Origin: Alphaproteobacteria bacterium UBA1301 | GTDB taxonomy: Bacteria > Pseudomonadota > Alphaproteobacteria > Micropepsales > Micropepsaceae | DNA length: 64,000 nucleotides | Assembly: GCA_002307725.1 (NCBI GenBank) | Contig: DBUB01000004.1 | Location: forward strand, 276,467-340,466 | Reading direction: 5' to 3' | Part shown: positions 1 through 8,047 of the stretch, piece after piece | Numbering within the stretch: position 1 is the stretch's first letter | Layout of the letters: each line of letters starts with the position of its first letter | The notes under the pieces: generated by a model | Databases searched by the model: none | Seen by the model: the letters and a program-made list of their open reading frames with translations, nothing else | What the model was told of the DNA's origin: nothing | Made by a program: the position numbers and the translations under genes

Positions 1-45
1 ATGCCGGAATCAAAATCCGGTGCCTTACCACTTGGCGACGCCCCA
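1..45 (-). tRNA. tRNA-Gln (anticodon TTG), 5' part, cut by window edge
   Basis: Read on the minus strand from 45 toward 1, the sequence starts TGGGGCGTCGCCAAGTGG, the usual start of a bacterial tRNA-Gln (acceptor arm then D-arm). It continues into an anticodon arm with stem CCGGA/TCCGG closing the 7-base loop TTTTGAT, whose centre is TTG. The variable and T arms lie outside the window. The D-loop GTGGTAAGGC is also typical. It reads glutamine codons CAA and, by wobble, CAG. Confidence 0.9.
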
Positions 46-112
46 AAGAGGCGCGGACCATAAGGGCTCTCCCCCCGGCTTTCAACGCCAGCAAACGCCG
101 AATTGGACGCAG

Positions 113-1000
113 CTAAACCGGGTCGGTGGGGCCCGGCTGGGGCGGGTCCGGCGGCAAAGGGATGAACTCGCCGGCGTCAGTGGGCGGCAGCGGCATCCGG
201 CCCGCCCGCCAATCGGCCTTGGCCGCGGCGATCCGCTCGGGCCGCGAGGAGACGAAATTCCACCAGATATGGCGCGGGCCCACGGATTCGCCGCCCAGCA
301 GCATGACGCGGGCGGGATGGTCGTCCGCCTCAATCCGCGCCGGACCAGGCCCGAAAACCACCATCTGCCCAACCGGGATGCGCACACCCTCGGCCGAGAC
401 CTCGCCCCGGGCGACATAGGCGGCGCGTTCCGCGTGGTCATCGGGCAAGGCAAAACGGCTGCCCGGCGTCAGTTCGAGGTGGGCATAGAACAACGGCGAT
501 AGCGCCGCACCCGCCGTCAGGCCGAAGAACTGCCCAGCGATCAGCGTGCCCGACACCCCGCCTTCGTCGAAGGACGGCAACGCCGTCACATGCGCAAATG
601 CGGGCGGCGTCTCCTCCAATTCCGCGGGCAGCGCCACCCAGGCCTGGATACCGTCCATGCGGAGGCCGTGCGCGCGCACCTCGGCGCGGGTGCGTTCGGA
701 ATGGACGATGCCGCGCCCGGCCGTCATCCAATTGACCTCGCCGGGCAGGATCGGCTGCACCGTGCCGAGGCTGTCGTGGTGGAGAAGTTCGCCTTCGAAC
801 AGATAGGTCACGGTGGCGAGGCCAATATGCGGATGCGGGCGCACGTCGATGCCTTCGCCGGGCGCGAAATCGGCCGGACCCATGTGATCGAGGAAGACGA
901 ACGGCCCCACCATCCGCCGTTTCGCGAACGGCAAAACGCGGCCGACTTCCAAGCCGCCGCCGAGGTCCTTTCTCTGCGCGGCGATGACAATCTCGATCAT
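113..1000 (-). CDS. Pirin family protein
   Basis: Predicted 295-residue bicupin of the pirin family, a usual length for that family. The N-terminal cupin has the metal-site pattern HPHIGLATVTYLFEGELLHHDS, which supplies the iron-binding histidines of quercetinase-type pirins, followed by the conserved GEVNWMTAGRGIVHSER segment. The ATG at 1000 is chosen because it overlaps the dps stop as ATGA, implying translational coupling; the longer open frame upstream lies inside dps. Bacterial pirins act as quercetin dioxygenases or stress-linked regulators, and the substrate here is unknown. The gene is second in a dps-pirin operon, which suggests an oxidative-stress role (inference). Confidence 0.92.
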   Translation of the reverse strand: MIEIVIAAQRKDLGGGLEVGRVLPFAKRRMVGPFVFLDHMGPADFAPGEGIDVRPHPHIGLATVTYLFEGELLHHDSLGTVQPILPGEVNWMTAGRGIVHSERTRAEVRAHGLRMDGIQAWVALPAELEETPPAFAHVTALPSFDEGGVSGTLIAGQFFGLTAGAALSPLFYAHLELTPGSRFALPDDHAERAAYVARGEVSAEGVRIPVGQMVVFGPGPARIEADDHPARVMLLGGESVGPRHIWWNFVSSRPERIAAAKADWRAGRMPLPPTDAGEFIPLPPDPPQPGPTDPV

Positions 1001-1512
1001 GCGTTTTCGCTGTGCCTTGAGCTTTCGTAGAGGAACCAGATGCGCTTCTCGGTCTCGTCGATCCACACTTCGAGCAGACTGGCCGTGGCGACGTCGCCGG
1101 CCTCGTCGCACAAGCCGTGGGTTTCGCGCAGCGACGTCGCCAGACGCTGATTGTCGTCGCGGAGTTCACTCAACATGTCGAGCGGGGTGACAAATTCAGC
1201 GTCGTTGTCGGCGATACGCTGCAGCCGCGCGATATGGCCGATCGATTTCAGCGTGGTGCCGCCGATCTTGCGCACGCGCTCGGCAATTACGTCGGTCATA
1301 GCGAAGATCTGGTCTGACTGCTCATCGAGCAGAAGGTGATAGTCGCGGAAGTGTGGGCCGGACATATGCCAGTGGAAGTTCTTGGTCTTCAGATAGAGCG
1401 TGAAGACGTCGGCCAGAACGGCGTTGAGGGCGCCGCTGACATCGCGGGTGGCGTTGCTGCCCAAACCGGTGGGCGTCGCCAGTTCCGGATGCCTAGTGTT
1501 TTGGGAATCCAT
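997..1512 (-). CDS. dps: Dps/ferritin-like DNA-binding stress protein
   Basis: A 171-residue protein with the Dps ferroxidase signature KTKNFHWHMSGPHF followed by DYHLLLDEQSDQIFAMTDVIAERVRKIGG, the intersubunit ferroxidase site of dodecameric Dps. Dps mini-ferritins bind DNA and oxidise and store Fe(II) with peroxide, protecting DNA in stationary phase. ATG 1512 is preferred over the in-frame TTG at 1527 because AAAGGA lies six bases before it. The short N-terminal tail is only weakly basic. The stop overlaps the pirin start. Confidence 0.93.
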   Translation of the reverse strand: MDSQNTRHPELATPTGLGSNATRDVSGALNAVLADVFTLYLKTKNFHWHMSGPHFRDYHLLLDEQSDQIFAMTDVIAERVRKIGGTTLKSIGHIARLQRIADNDAEFVTPLDMLSELRDDNQRLATSLRETHGLCDEAGDVATASLLEVWIDETEKRIWFLYESSRHSENA

Positions 1513-1610
1513 GTCGATCCTTTGCAAGATGATGCAAGGACGATTTCAGCGGTTTTTGCGACCGCTGCAAAGCAAAATCATGCGAAGAAAATATTGCTTT
1601 CAAGCTTCCG

Positions 1611-2210
1611 TTACGAAAAACGGGCTTCCAGGCGGGTCAGGATTTCCTCGATCGAAAATCCCAACACGTCGAGGCGCCCGGCCCGTGCCAGCAGCGCCAA
1701 GCCGCTGAGCGCCGCGCCCATAAGAAGCACATCGCATTGGGCTTCGCGGCTGTCGGAACTCTGACCCGAGATGTCGGACAGGACTTTGAGCGCGGCGATC
1801 ATGCGGCCATTGAACAGCCGCTCGGCCTCGCCGGTTCCCGCACGGGACGGCAGCGCCGCCGATCCGGCCGCAATGGTTTCGGTGGTGCGGAGGAGTTCGA
1901 GCGCCGCCAAAGCCGCCGCCGCCAGCTTGCCCTTGCCTTCGTGACCCGCCGCCGCGCCGCGCATCGCCCGGGCGATGAAGCTGAGATCCTCGGCGGCGAG
2001 CGCGAGCAGCAGCTCGTCCTTGCCGGTGAAATAGGAATAGAGGGCCGCGGGTGCGAAGCCGGCTTCCGCCGCCACACCGCGCAAGGAAAGATCGCGGGCG
2101 CCGTCACGGGCTGCCACGCGCCGTGCGGCATCAAGGATCGCGGCCCGCGTCGCCAGATGCTCGCGCGCACGCCGTTCGGACCGTTTGGTCGCCATATCCG
2201 GCTCAATCAT
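1611..2210 (-). CDS. TetR/AcrR family transcriptional regulator
   Basis: A 199-residue repressor-type protein. Residues about 15-65 form the TetR helix-turn-helix (AAILDAARRVAARDG, then LSLRGVAAEAGFAPAALYSYFTGKDELL). The rest is a mostly helical ligand-binding and dimer domain with no recognisable ligand motif. ATG 2210 begins the frame; a second ATG at 2195 gives MATKRSERR and is an equally possible start because neither has a strong Shine-Dalgarno. It lies upstream of dps on the same strand with a gap of about 100 bases, so it may control that operon or itself. Targets cannot be seen. Confidence 0.9.
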   Translation of the reverse strand: MIEPDMATKRSERRAREHLATRAAILDAARRVAARDGARDLSLRGVAAEAGFAPAALYSYFTGKDELLLALAAEDLSFIARAMRGAAAGHEGKGKLAAAALAALELLRTTETIAAGSAALPSRAGTGEAERLFNGRMIAALKVLSDISGQSSDSREAQCDVLLMGAALSGLALLARAGRLDVLGFSIEEILTRLEARFS

Positions 2211-2261
2211 GCCGGGGATGATAGGTGATTCGCTACCGGTCGTCCTGCGACTCGGAAAACA

Positions 2262-2298
2262 CCAAAGCCCCAGCCAGGATTCCCAGCCGGGGCGATGG
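2262..2298 (-). terminator. Possible intrinsic terminator after the 2325-2738 gene
   Basis: On the minus strand, just past the stop at 2325, GCCCC and GGGGC arms flank a loop region and are followed by TTTGGTGTTTT. The inner stem has mismatches, so this is a weak call. Confidence 0.4.
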
Positions 2299-2324
2299 TC
2301 AAACCGGAGTTTGATCGACCGAAA

Positions 2325-2738
2325 TTACTTCTTCGGTGTGCAGTCGACGATTTTGCAGACGGCGGTCTGCAGGACGACGAAATCGTTGACGACCTGGGTC
2401 TCGTCATCAACCGTCTTATCGTAAGCCTTCTGCATGTCCGCAACCTTGGCCGTCACATCGTTCTTGGCCGCGTCGTCTTTGGCGGCGGCGATGGTGCCCT
2501 TTAGAGCGGTGGTCTGTGTGACCAGGCATTCGCGGAACGTCTTCAGGGTGGCCTGGTAGGCCTTCACCTGGACATAGGCCTCGTGCTTGGACTTCGTCGC
2601 TTCGTCGGCAGTCTTGCCGGCAACCGAACTGGCCGCCGGGATGGCCGGCGCAATCGGGGTCGTACCGCATGACGTTTCTGCCAGCGCAGGGCTCGCAAGC
2701 AACAGCACGGCACCAATCAGGCAAACACTCTTCAACAT
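2325..2738 (-). CDS. Small secreted protein, unknown function
   Basis: A 137-residue protein with a clear Sec signal peptide (MLKSVCLIGAVLLLASPALA, cleavage near A20). The mature chain is about 115 residues and mostly helical, with charged heptads (TADEATKSKHEAYVQVKAYQ) and four cysteines (SCGT, ECLV, AVCK, DCTP) that could form two disulfides in the periplasm. ATG 2738 is chosen because the signal peptide begins there and GAGG lies just upstream; the longer frame adds a non-signal N-terminus. I do not recognise the family. It is followed on the same strand by the TetR and dps genes but well separated from them. Confidence 0.8.
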   Translation of the reverse strand: MLKSVCLIGAVLLLASPALAETSCGTTPIAPAIPAASSVAGKTADEATKSKHEAYVQVKAYQATLKTFRECLVTQTTALKGTIAAAKDDAAKNDVTAKVADMQKAYDKTVDDETQVVNDFVVLQTAVCKIVDCTPKK

Positions 2739-2827
2739 GATCCTCAAACTCCCCTGGATGTGAGCACGTCCCCAACCGCCCCGAAGATAAGCACATATTC
2801 GGCGGAGGAACAAAGCGGTGAGGCGCG

Positions 2828-3457
2828 TCACGTTGGGCCATGCGCGCCGGTGTCGTATTCCATCGCGCGGGCGACAATCCGGGCAAAATCGGCGCCATGG
2901 ATCGCGCCCGTTAGCCACAGCGCCATGTCGATTCCAGCCGAAATTCCCGCTGCGGTAACCAAATTCCCGTCCCGAACATAACGACAATTCGCCACGACTT
3001 CTGCCGCTTCATGACGCGCCCGCAAGGTTTCCACAAAGGCCCAATGCGTGGTGACACGTTTGCCACGCGCCGGTCCGGCGGCACAGAGCAACAAACTTCC
3101 GGTACAGAGCAACAAACTTCCGGTACAGATGCTGGTGACCCACTCGGCCGTTGCGGCAATTGTCGCAATCCACGACAATAACGCCGGATTAAGCACCTCG
3201 CGCCGTGTCCCCTGGCCGCCCGGGACCACCAGGATGTCGAGCTTGTCGCAGGTGGCAAGGGTGAGATCTGGAATCACCCGCAGACCTTTGGCGCAACGGA
3301 CGGGCCCGGCACGCTCGGCGATCAGCTTGACGTCATGAACCGGGGGCTGACCTTGATGGGCCGCCACCTCGTTGGCCATGGTGAGCACTTCCCACGGCCC
3401 CGCAAAGTCGAGTTCTTCGACATCATCGAACACCAGAACGCCGATGCTTTTGGCCAT
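2828..3457 (-). CDS. DJ-1/PfpI (GATase1-like) family protein with duplicated nucleophile segment
   Basis: A 209-residue GATase1-fold protein: N-terminal IGVLVFDDVEELDFAGPWEV, the VVPGGQG loop, and the nucleophile elbow normally written S-[IV]-C-T-G. Here the elbow reads SICTGSLLLCTGSLLLCAAG, so seven residues (CTGSLLL) are repeated by a perfect 21-bp tandem duplication at 3083-3124. The downstream TTHW and DGNLVTAAG segments match cyclohexyl-isocyanide hydratase (InhA-like) and ThiJ/PfpI proteins. The activity could be isonitrile hydratase or an uncharacterised hydrolase. Whether the duplicated elbow still folds is unknown. No AraC-type DNA-binding domain follows, so it is not a GlxA regulator. 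Confidence 0.88.
   Translation of the reverse strand: MAKSIGVLVFDDVEELDFAGPWEVLTMANEVAAHQGQPPVHDVKLIAERAGPVRCAKGLRVIPDLTLATCDKLDILVVPGGQGTRREVLNPALLSWIATIAATAEWVTSICTGSLLLCTGSLLLCAAGPARGKRVTTHWAFVETLRARHEAAEVVANCRYVRDGNLVTAAGISAGIDMALWLTGAIHGADFARIVARAMEYDTGAHGPT
3083..3129. repeat. 21-bp perfect tandem duplication inside the PfpI gene
   Basis: The 21-mer beginning ACAGAGCAACAAACTTCC occurs at 3083-3103 and again, base for base, at 3104-3124, followed by five bases of a third copy (3125-3129). The unit is seven codons, so the frame is kept and CTGSLLL is doubled. The perfect identity suggests a recent slippage event. Confidence 0.95.
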
Positions 3458-3469
3458 GACCGCCTCCGT

Positions 3470-4576
3470 TCAAGGTGTTTCTAGCGGACCGGATTTGGTC
3501 AGCGCCACCGCAAAGCCGTTCACAGGTGTGTGCGCTTCCTGACGGGGAACACAGGCCATCAAGCCGGCAACCGAGAATCCGTGACGGGCGGCGAGCGTCC
3601 GCAGATAATTTTCCGAATGACGCCAGCGCCGTTTGGGGCCGAGTTCGAAGCCGTCTTCGGTTTTGGCTTCCACGGTGAAAAGAAACGTGCCGCCGGCGCG
3701 AAGGGCCACCCAAACCTTGGCGAAAGTAGCCTCCAGATCGCCGAGATAAACCAGCGTGTCGGCGGCAACGACAAGGTCGTAGTCCTCGCTGCCGAAACCG
3801 GATTCGATATCGCCGACGGTAAGCGCATCATAGACGCCGCGGGCGCGGGCCTCAGCGATCATCGCTGGGCTGAGATCGACGCCATCCAGCCGGGCAGCGC
3901 GATCCTTGAACGCGGCACCCGACAGGCCGGTGCCGCAACCGAGATCGAGCACAGCAAGACCGGTGCGGCCGGGAATCACGAACGACGCCAGTTCGCGCAG
4001 AATCACCGGCGCCTGATACGCAAGCTGGCCCAGCATGCGGCTGTCGTAATCGGTGGAAAACTGATCGAACAGGTGACGGACATAACCGGCGTCAGACCGC
4101 GGCTGCGCCTTCATCGCGACGGCCTCGGCGAGGCGATCAGCAAGACCCGGCATGTCGCTCAGGGCCTCGAACGCGGCCAGCGCCAGATCGGCTTCGCCCG
4201 CGTCCAGCCAAGCGCAGCCGATAAGATAGCGCGCCTCGCCATTGTCCGGATCGAGCCGCAGCACACGCTGAAATTCGGCGATGGCAGTGGGAAGCTGTTC
4301 GCAGGCCAAAAGCGCGGCGCCCAAGCCGAGCGCGGCTTCGGCAATATCGGGATAGAGCGAAGCGGTGTCACGCGCCCAATCCAGTGCTTTCCCGGGTTCA
4401 TCCGCCGCCAACCAGGCCCGCGACACAGTCAACCGCGCCAAGAGCCCGCCATGGCCTTCGCTGATGGTGGTTTGCAGCAGCGCCGCCGCTTCGCCCGCGC
4501 GTCCTTCTTCAAGCAATCGCGAAGCGGTCTCAAGCGGTTGTTCGCCAGGAAAATCGAAGGGTTCCATCGATGTCAT
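3470..4576 (-). CDS. TPR-repeat class I SAM-dependent methyltransferase
   Basis: About 368 residues. The N-terminal half holds tetratricopeptide-like helices (AAEAALGLGAALLACEQLP, then AIAEFQRVLRLDPDNGEARY). The C-terminal half is a Rossmann methyltransferase with motif I LDLGCGTGLSG, motif II GVDLSPAMIAEARARG and motif IV DLVVAADTLVYLGDL. This TPR plus methyltransferase layout is common in alphaproteobacteria, and the acceptor is not known. Starts at 4576 (MTSMEPF) or 4567 (MEPF) are both possible; the longer frame runs into the divergent 4686 gene and is rejected. Confidence 0.88.
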   Translation of the reverse strand: MTSMEPFDFPGEQPLETASRLLEEGRAGEAAALLQTTISEGHGGLLARLTVSRAWLAADEPGKALDWARDTASLYPDIAEAALGLGAALLACEQLPTAIAEFQRVLRLDPDNGEARYLIGCAWLDAGEADLALAAFEALSDMPGLADRLAEAVAMKAQPRSDAGYVRHLFDQFSTDYDSRMLGQLAYQAPVILRELASFVIPGRTGLAVLDLGCGTGLSGAAFKDRAARLDGVDLSPAMIAEARARGVYDALTVGDIESGFGSEDYDLVVAADTLVYLGDLEATFAKVWVALRAGGTFLFTVEAKTEDGFELGPKRRWRHSENYLRTLAARHGFSVAGLMACVPRQEAHTPVNGFAVALTKSGPLETP

Positions 4577-4685
4577 CGCCAGGATAGAAATTGTCAGGGA
4601 TTGGCGTGCAACAGTAGCCGCGGCTGCCGTCTTGCGGCAATCGCCGTCGCACATTTTGTAGGACCTCACGCCTCCCGGGGGAACC

Positions 4686-5150
4686 ATGGACCCGTACGCC
4701 GAGCAAAAAGACCAAGTCCCACCGCCGCGCGCGCACCAGGGCTGCCTGTGGGGATGCCTCGGCACACTGATTGCCGCGGTGGTCGTGATCGCGGCGGTAT
4801 ACAGCTATGGCGCCTGGTATCTCTACAAGGGCTTCAGCCGCGATGCCCGCATCCAGACCATCGTCGAAGTGGTGAACCACAGCGCGGAAGCGACGGCCGT
4901 GCTAGGGCACAACATCTCGGTACACGGCGTCGAATGGCAGACCTACGACTATTCGACCGGCAAGGGCGGCACCGCAACCTACGTGCTGAACGTCATCGGT
5001 TCGAACGGTGAAGGCAAAGTGAAGGCCGAACTCGACATCACCGGTCCCAAGGTCAAAGTTACCTCGCTGGTGCTGACCGACTCCGAAGGCCACGTTCACT
5101 ATCTCGTCGGCGCCGCGCCACCCAATCCGATGATGCAAAACAGTATCTGA
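4686..5150 (+). CDS. Coa1-like (cytochrome oxidase assembly factor 1 family) membrane protein
   Basis: A 154-residue protein. A short proline-rich cytoplasmic N-terminus precedes one membrane helix (LGTLIAAVVVIAAVYSYGAWYLY, about 25-47). A periplasmic beta-rich domain follows (AVLGHNISVHGVEW, GEGKVKAELDITGPKVKVTSLVL), which is the pattern of the Coa1 family, where a small anchored domain resembles other assembly proteins. A GGGGGA ribosome site lies just before ATG 4686. The next gene starts four bases after the stop, so the two are probably co-transcribed. The assignment rests on pattern memory; a generic anchored periplasmic protein is the alternative. Confidence 0.65.
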   Translation: MDPYAEQKDQVPPPRAHQGCLWGCLGTLIAAVVVIAAVYSYGAWYLYKGFSRDARIQTIVEVVNHSAEATAVLGHNISVHGVEWQTYDYSTGKGGTATYVLNVIGSNGEGKVKAELDITGPKVKVTSLVLTDSEGHVHYLVGAAPPNPMMQNSI

Positions 5151-5154
5151 TCCG

Positions 5155-5409
5155 ATGACGGTGAAACGACTCCTCGGTATCATCCTGATGCTGTGCGGCG
5201 GCGCCTTGTTTGTCGGCTCGCTCTGCCCCTACCTCCTCGCCATCGCCGACTATTTCGAGATTACGGAACTATGGGGCGCAACCTGCCCCGACAGCTTCCG
5301 GACCAAGGCACTTCTGATCGGCGGGGTGGTGATCGCAGTCCTCGGCCAACACCTCACTAGCGGCCGCAATCTGCGGACGGGCGAAAAACTGGAAGAGCCG
5401 GAAGTTTAG
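5155..5409 (+). CDS. Small two-helix membrane protein, unknown
   Basis: An 84-residue protein with two predicted membrane helices (LLGIILMLCGGALFVGSLCPYLLAIA and LLIGGVVIAVLGQHL) joined by a short loop containing CPDSF. It starts four bases after the Coa1-like gene, implying one operon, and its stop overlaps the end of the convergent patatin gene by four bases. No family is recognised. Confidence 0.72.
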   Translation: MTVKRLLGIILMLCGGALFVGSLCPYLLAIADYFEITELWGATCPDSFRTKALLIGGVVIAVLGQHLTSGRNLRTGEKLEEPEV

Positions 5410-7217
5410 GTGTTTTGCGGCACCGCTACCGCCGGGCCTTCGCACCACTGTGCCGTCAGCGGCACGCCATGGCGGTCGATGATTTTGGCGGCATGCTCAT
5501 AGCCTTCCTTGACGGCGCGGTCGAAGCTTTTCCAATCGAGCGGGTTGAGGTCTTTCAATGGCGGCTCGAACAGAAAATCGGCTTCGTCGCGCACCAAGCG
5601 GCGCTGCGCTTCCGATCCCACCGTGCCGGTCCGCATCAAGACATCGAAGATCGACGGCGTGCCGCGCATGCGCTGCCAGATCAAGCGCCAGACCGGACGT
5701 TCGCCATAGCGGCTGTCGCGCACCGAGAAATCGATCTCGCCGGTGACGTCGGAGGCGATCAAAGGGCCGATACGGCGCTTGCGCATCAGATCAACCGGCA
5801 GATTGTTCATCACCCCGCCGTCAACGAGCAGATGTCCATGCGAATTGACCGGCGGCATGATGCCGGGCAGACCCGCACTTGCCCGCAAGGCGCGCCAGAG
5901 ATAACCGGTGCGATGCTCATGAATCCGTCCCGTGGTGAGATCGGACGAGATGCAGAAATATGGCCGCGCCAGATCCTCGATGCGCTGGAGTCCGAAATGG
6001 GTGCGTAGAAGTTCGCTCACCTTGCGCCCGCGCACCAGCGCGATCAGCGGCAGGGTGTAATCCGACAAGGGTTTTGCCGTCACGAACACGGCGCGCATGC
6101 GGTCGGAGAGTTCTTCGATACTCCATTCGGCGGCAAGCCCGGCGGCGACGATCGCGCCCATCGATACCCCGCCGAGATAATCGAACGGCACGCCTGCTTC
6201 GCTGAGTGCCTTGACGACACCGATATGAGCAAAGCCGCGCGCCCCGCCACCGCCAAGCACTAGCCCGACCGCCCGTCCCGCGACGCAGCGCGCCAATCGC
6301 CCGATATCGCCCGGACGATCCTGGCGGATGTGGTGATGGGATTCGAACAACCCGCTGTGCAAAGCGAAATGCTCCGGCACCGCGCCATGATGGCCGCTCG
6401 GGTGGAGCAGCAGAAGTTCCGGCAGGCCGCAGACGCGTTCCTTGACGGCGTGGAGCGGACGCGGCGGCAGCGGCCGGTCGGCGTGCGCAAACAAATAGAT
6501 GCGGTCGGCTTGGCGTAGGCAGTGCTGCGTCCAGGCACTGTCGGGCGTATCGCCGCGATAGAAGACAACGTCATGGGCGGCTTCGAACGTGTGGAACCAC
6601 GCGGCCGATTGCCCGGAGGCGGCGGCATCAAGCACAGCAGCCTTGGCGCCCATGTCGATCAGTGCCGCAACGATACGGTGGGCCACCGGATCCGCCGCCA
6701 AGCCTTCCTGCAGCGGCACAATGGCAAAGGTCTTGGGGCGGACGTGTTCGCGCGGCGCCTTGGTGGTTTCGAGCAGGCGACGGGCCATCACCCGCATCAT
6801 GTCGATCATCACGCGCGGATGCTTGGCGACCAGGGCCTCGAACGCCCCCGGCCCGATGCGCAACAACTCGGTATCGCGGAGCGCCACCAGTTCGGCGGAA
6901 TGTTGTTCGGCGAACAGACTGACCTCGCCGACCGTTTCGCCTGCCGGGATTTGCGCAACGAGACGGCGGCAACCGTTCGGGTCTTCCACCATGACGCCAA
7001 GTGCGCCGGTGACCACTAGGAACAAGGCGATCTCGTTTTCGCCGTCGCGCCTCAGGTGCACACCACCGGGCAGGCCGAACCAACAAGCCTCACCGATCAG
7101 CCGCCGTACGGCGCCTTCCGACAATCCGGCCAGCAGCGAAAACCGCGACAGCCTTTCATATAGGCCATTGGTAAGATCGGGACCGGAGATCAAAGCGGAC
7201 AGAAAAGGCAACGCCAT
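5406..7217 (-). CDS. Patatin-like phospholipase with N-terminal cyclic-nucleotide-binding domain
   Basis: A 603-residue protein. Residues about 20-145 are a cNMP-binding beta-roll (GGVHLRRDGENEIALFLVVTG, then GETVGEVSLFAE as the phosphate-binding cassette). The patatin domain covers about 315-520: oxyanion GGGGARG (322-328), nucleophile elbow GVSMG (Ser352) and the DGG catalytic Asp (466-468). This is the architecture of neuropathy-target-esterase-like lysophospholipases. The middle region (160-310) is less conserved. GGAGAGGAG lies before ATG 7217. It is the last gene of a minus-strand run with an SDR and an aldo-keto reductase. Confidence 0.93.
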   Translation of the reverse strand: MALPFLSALISGPDLTNGLYERLSRFSLLAGLSEGAVRRLIGEACWFGLPGGVHLRRDGENEIALFLVVTGALGVMVEDPNGCRRLVAQIPAGETVGEVSLFAEQHSAELVALRDTELLRIGPGAFEALVAKHPRVMIDMMRVMARRLLETTKAPREHVRPKTFAIVPLQEGLAADPVAHRIVAALIDMGAKAAVLDAAASGQSAAWFHTFEAAHDVVFYRGDTPDSAWTQHCLRQADRIYLFAHADRPLPPRPLHAVKERVCGLPELLLLHPSGHHGAVPEHFALHSGLFESHHHIRQDRPGDIGRLARCVAGRAVGLVLGGGGARGFAHIGVVKALSEAGVPFDYLGGVSMGAIVAAGLAAEWSIEELSDRMRAVFVTAKPLSDYTLPLIALVRGRKVSELLRTHFGLQRIEDLARPYFCISSDLTTGRIHEHRTGYLWRALRASAGLPGIMPPVNSHGHLLVDGGVMNNLPVDLMRKRRIGPLIASDVTGEIDFSVRDSRYGERPVWRLIWQRMRGTPSIFDVLMRTGTVGSEAQRRLVRDEADFLFEPPLKDLNPLDWKSFDRAVKEGYEHAAKIIDRHGVPLTAQWCEGPAVAVPQNT

Positions 7218-7246
7218 CGCTCCTCTCCCATCCGGTTGGCTTCACC

Positions 7247-8047
7247 TTACCATGCCGTCCAGCCGCCATCGACCGCAAGAGCCGCGCCTGTCACATAACT
7301 CGACGCCTTGCTGGCCAGAAACAGCAGCGGTCCGGCGATTTCGTCGTCGCGCCCGAAGCGGCCGAGCATGGTCTTGCCCGCCAGCCGCGCCGCAAAGGCT
7401 GGATCGTCCTCGGAAATCTGCGGCCGGGGAAACGGCCCTGGCACCAGCGCGTTGACGCGAATCTTGTCCGCCGCAAATTCCGCCGCCAAATGGCGGGTGA
7501 GTTGCAGCAGTGCCGCCTTGGCCGGACCGTAATGGAAAGGGCTGGCCTGTTCCGGCTTGGCATAGATGCGCTTGTCGGGTGCCACGGCGGCGTACATCGA
7601 GGCGATGTTGATGATGCGCGCTTCGCCAGCGGCTTCTACAGCCCTCTTCATCGCGGGCAGCGCGGCGCGCGCGGCTTCGAACGCAGCGGTCACACCGGAC
7701 ATATAGGTGGTGGCGAAATCGGACGGCTCAAGCGCCGCGAACGGCTTCACCTGCATCAGGATCGCGTTGTTGACCAGGACGTCGAGACGCGCCCGTCCGG
7801 CAAAAAAGCTGCGAACCGCCGCGATATCGGCGACGTCAAACGGCGCGCATTCGCAACCGATGCCGTCGTGCTGCAATTCGGCAGCAAAGGCCTCGAGCTT
7901 GGCGGCGCTGCGGCCGTTGAGAATGATGTGGGCACCGGCCTCGCCCAGCGCGCGCACCATCGGGCGGCCGAGATGACCGGCAGCCCCGGAAACAAACGCC
8001 ACGCTACCATCGAGGCGGAAGAGGTCTTGGATCATTTTTTGGGCCAT
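7247..8047 (-). CDS. SDR family NAD(P)-dependent oxidoreductase
   Basis: A 266-residue Rossmann enzyme of the classical short-chain type. The cofactor loop is SGAAGHLGRPM (variant TGxxxGxG, with S replacing T), then NNA (VLVNNAI), catalytic Ser in NIASMYA and YxxxK as YGPAK, ending with the family tail YVTGAALAVDGGW. The substrate is unknown. ATG 8047 overlaps the aldo-keto reductase gene by 16 bases; the alternative ATG 8035 (MIQDLFRL) overlaps its stop as ATGA, so coupling holds either way. Confidence 0.92.
   Translation of the reverse strand: MAQKMIQDLFRLDGSVAFVSGAAGHLGRPMVRALGEAGAHIILNGRSAAKLEAFAAELQHDGIGCECAPFDVADIAAVRSFFAGRARLDVLVNNAILMQVKPFAALEPSDFATTYMSGVTAAFEAARAALPAMKRAVEAAGEARIINIASMYAAVAPDKRIYAKPEQASPFHYGPAKAALLQLTRHLAAEFAADKIRVNALVPGPFPRPQISEDDPAFAARLAGKTMLGRFGRDDEIAGPLLFLASKASSYVTGAALAVDGGWTAW

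Noticed and set aside
3530..5011. 493-residue plus-strand frame opposite the TPR methyltransferase
   Set aside because: It runs through the antisense of a conserved gene and into the Coa1-like gene in another frame; no domain pattern.
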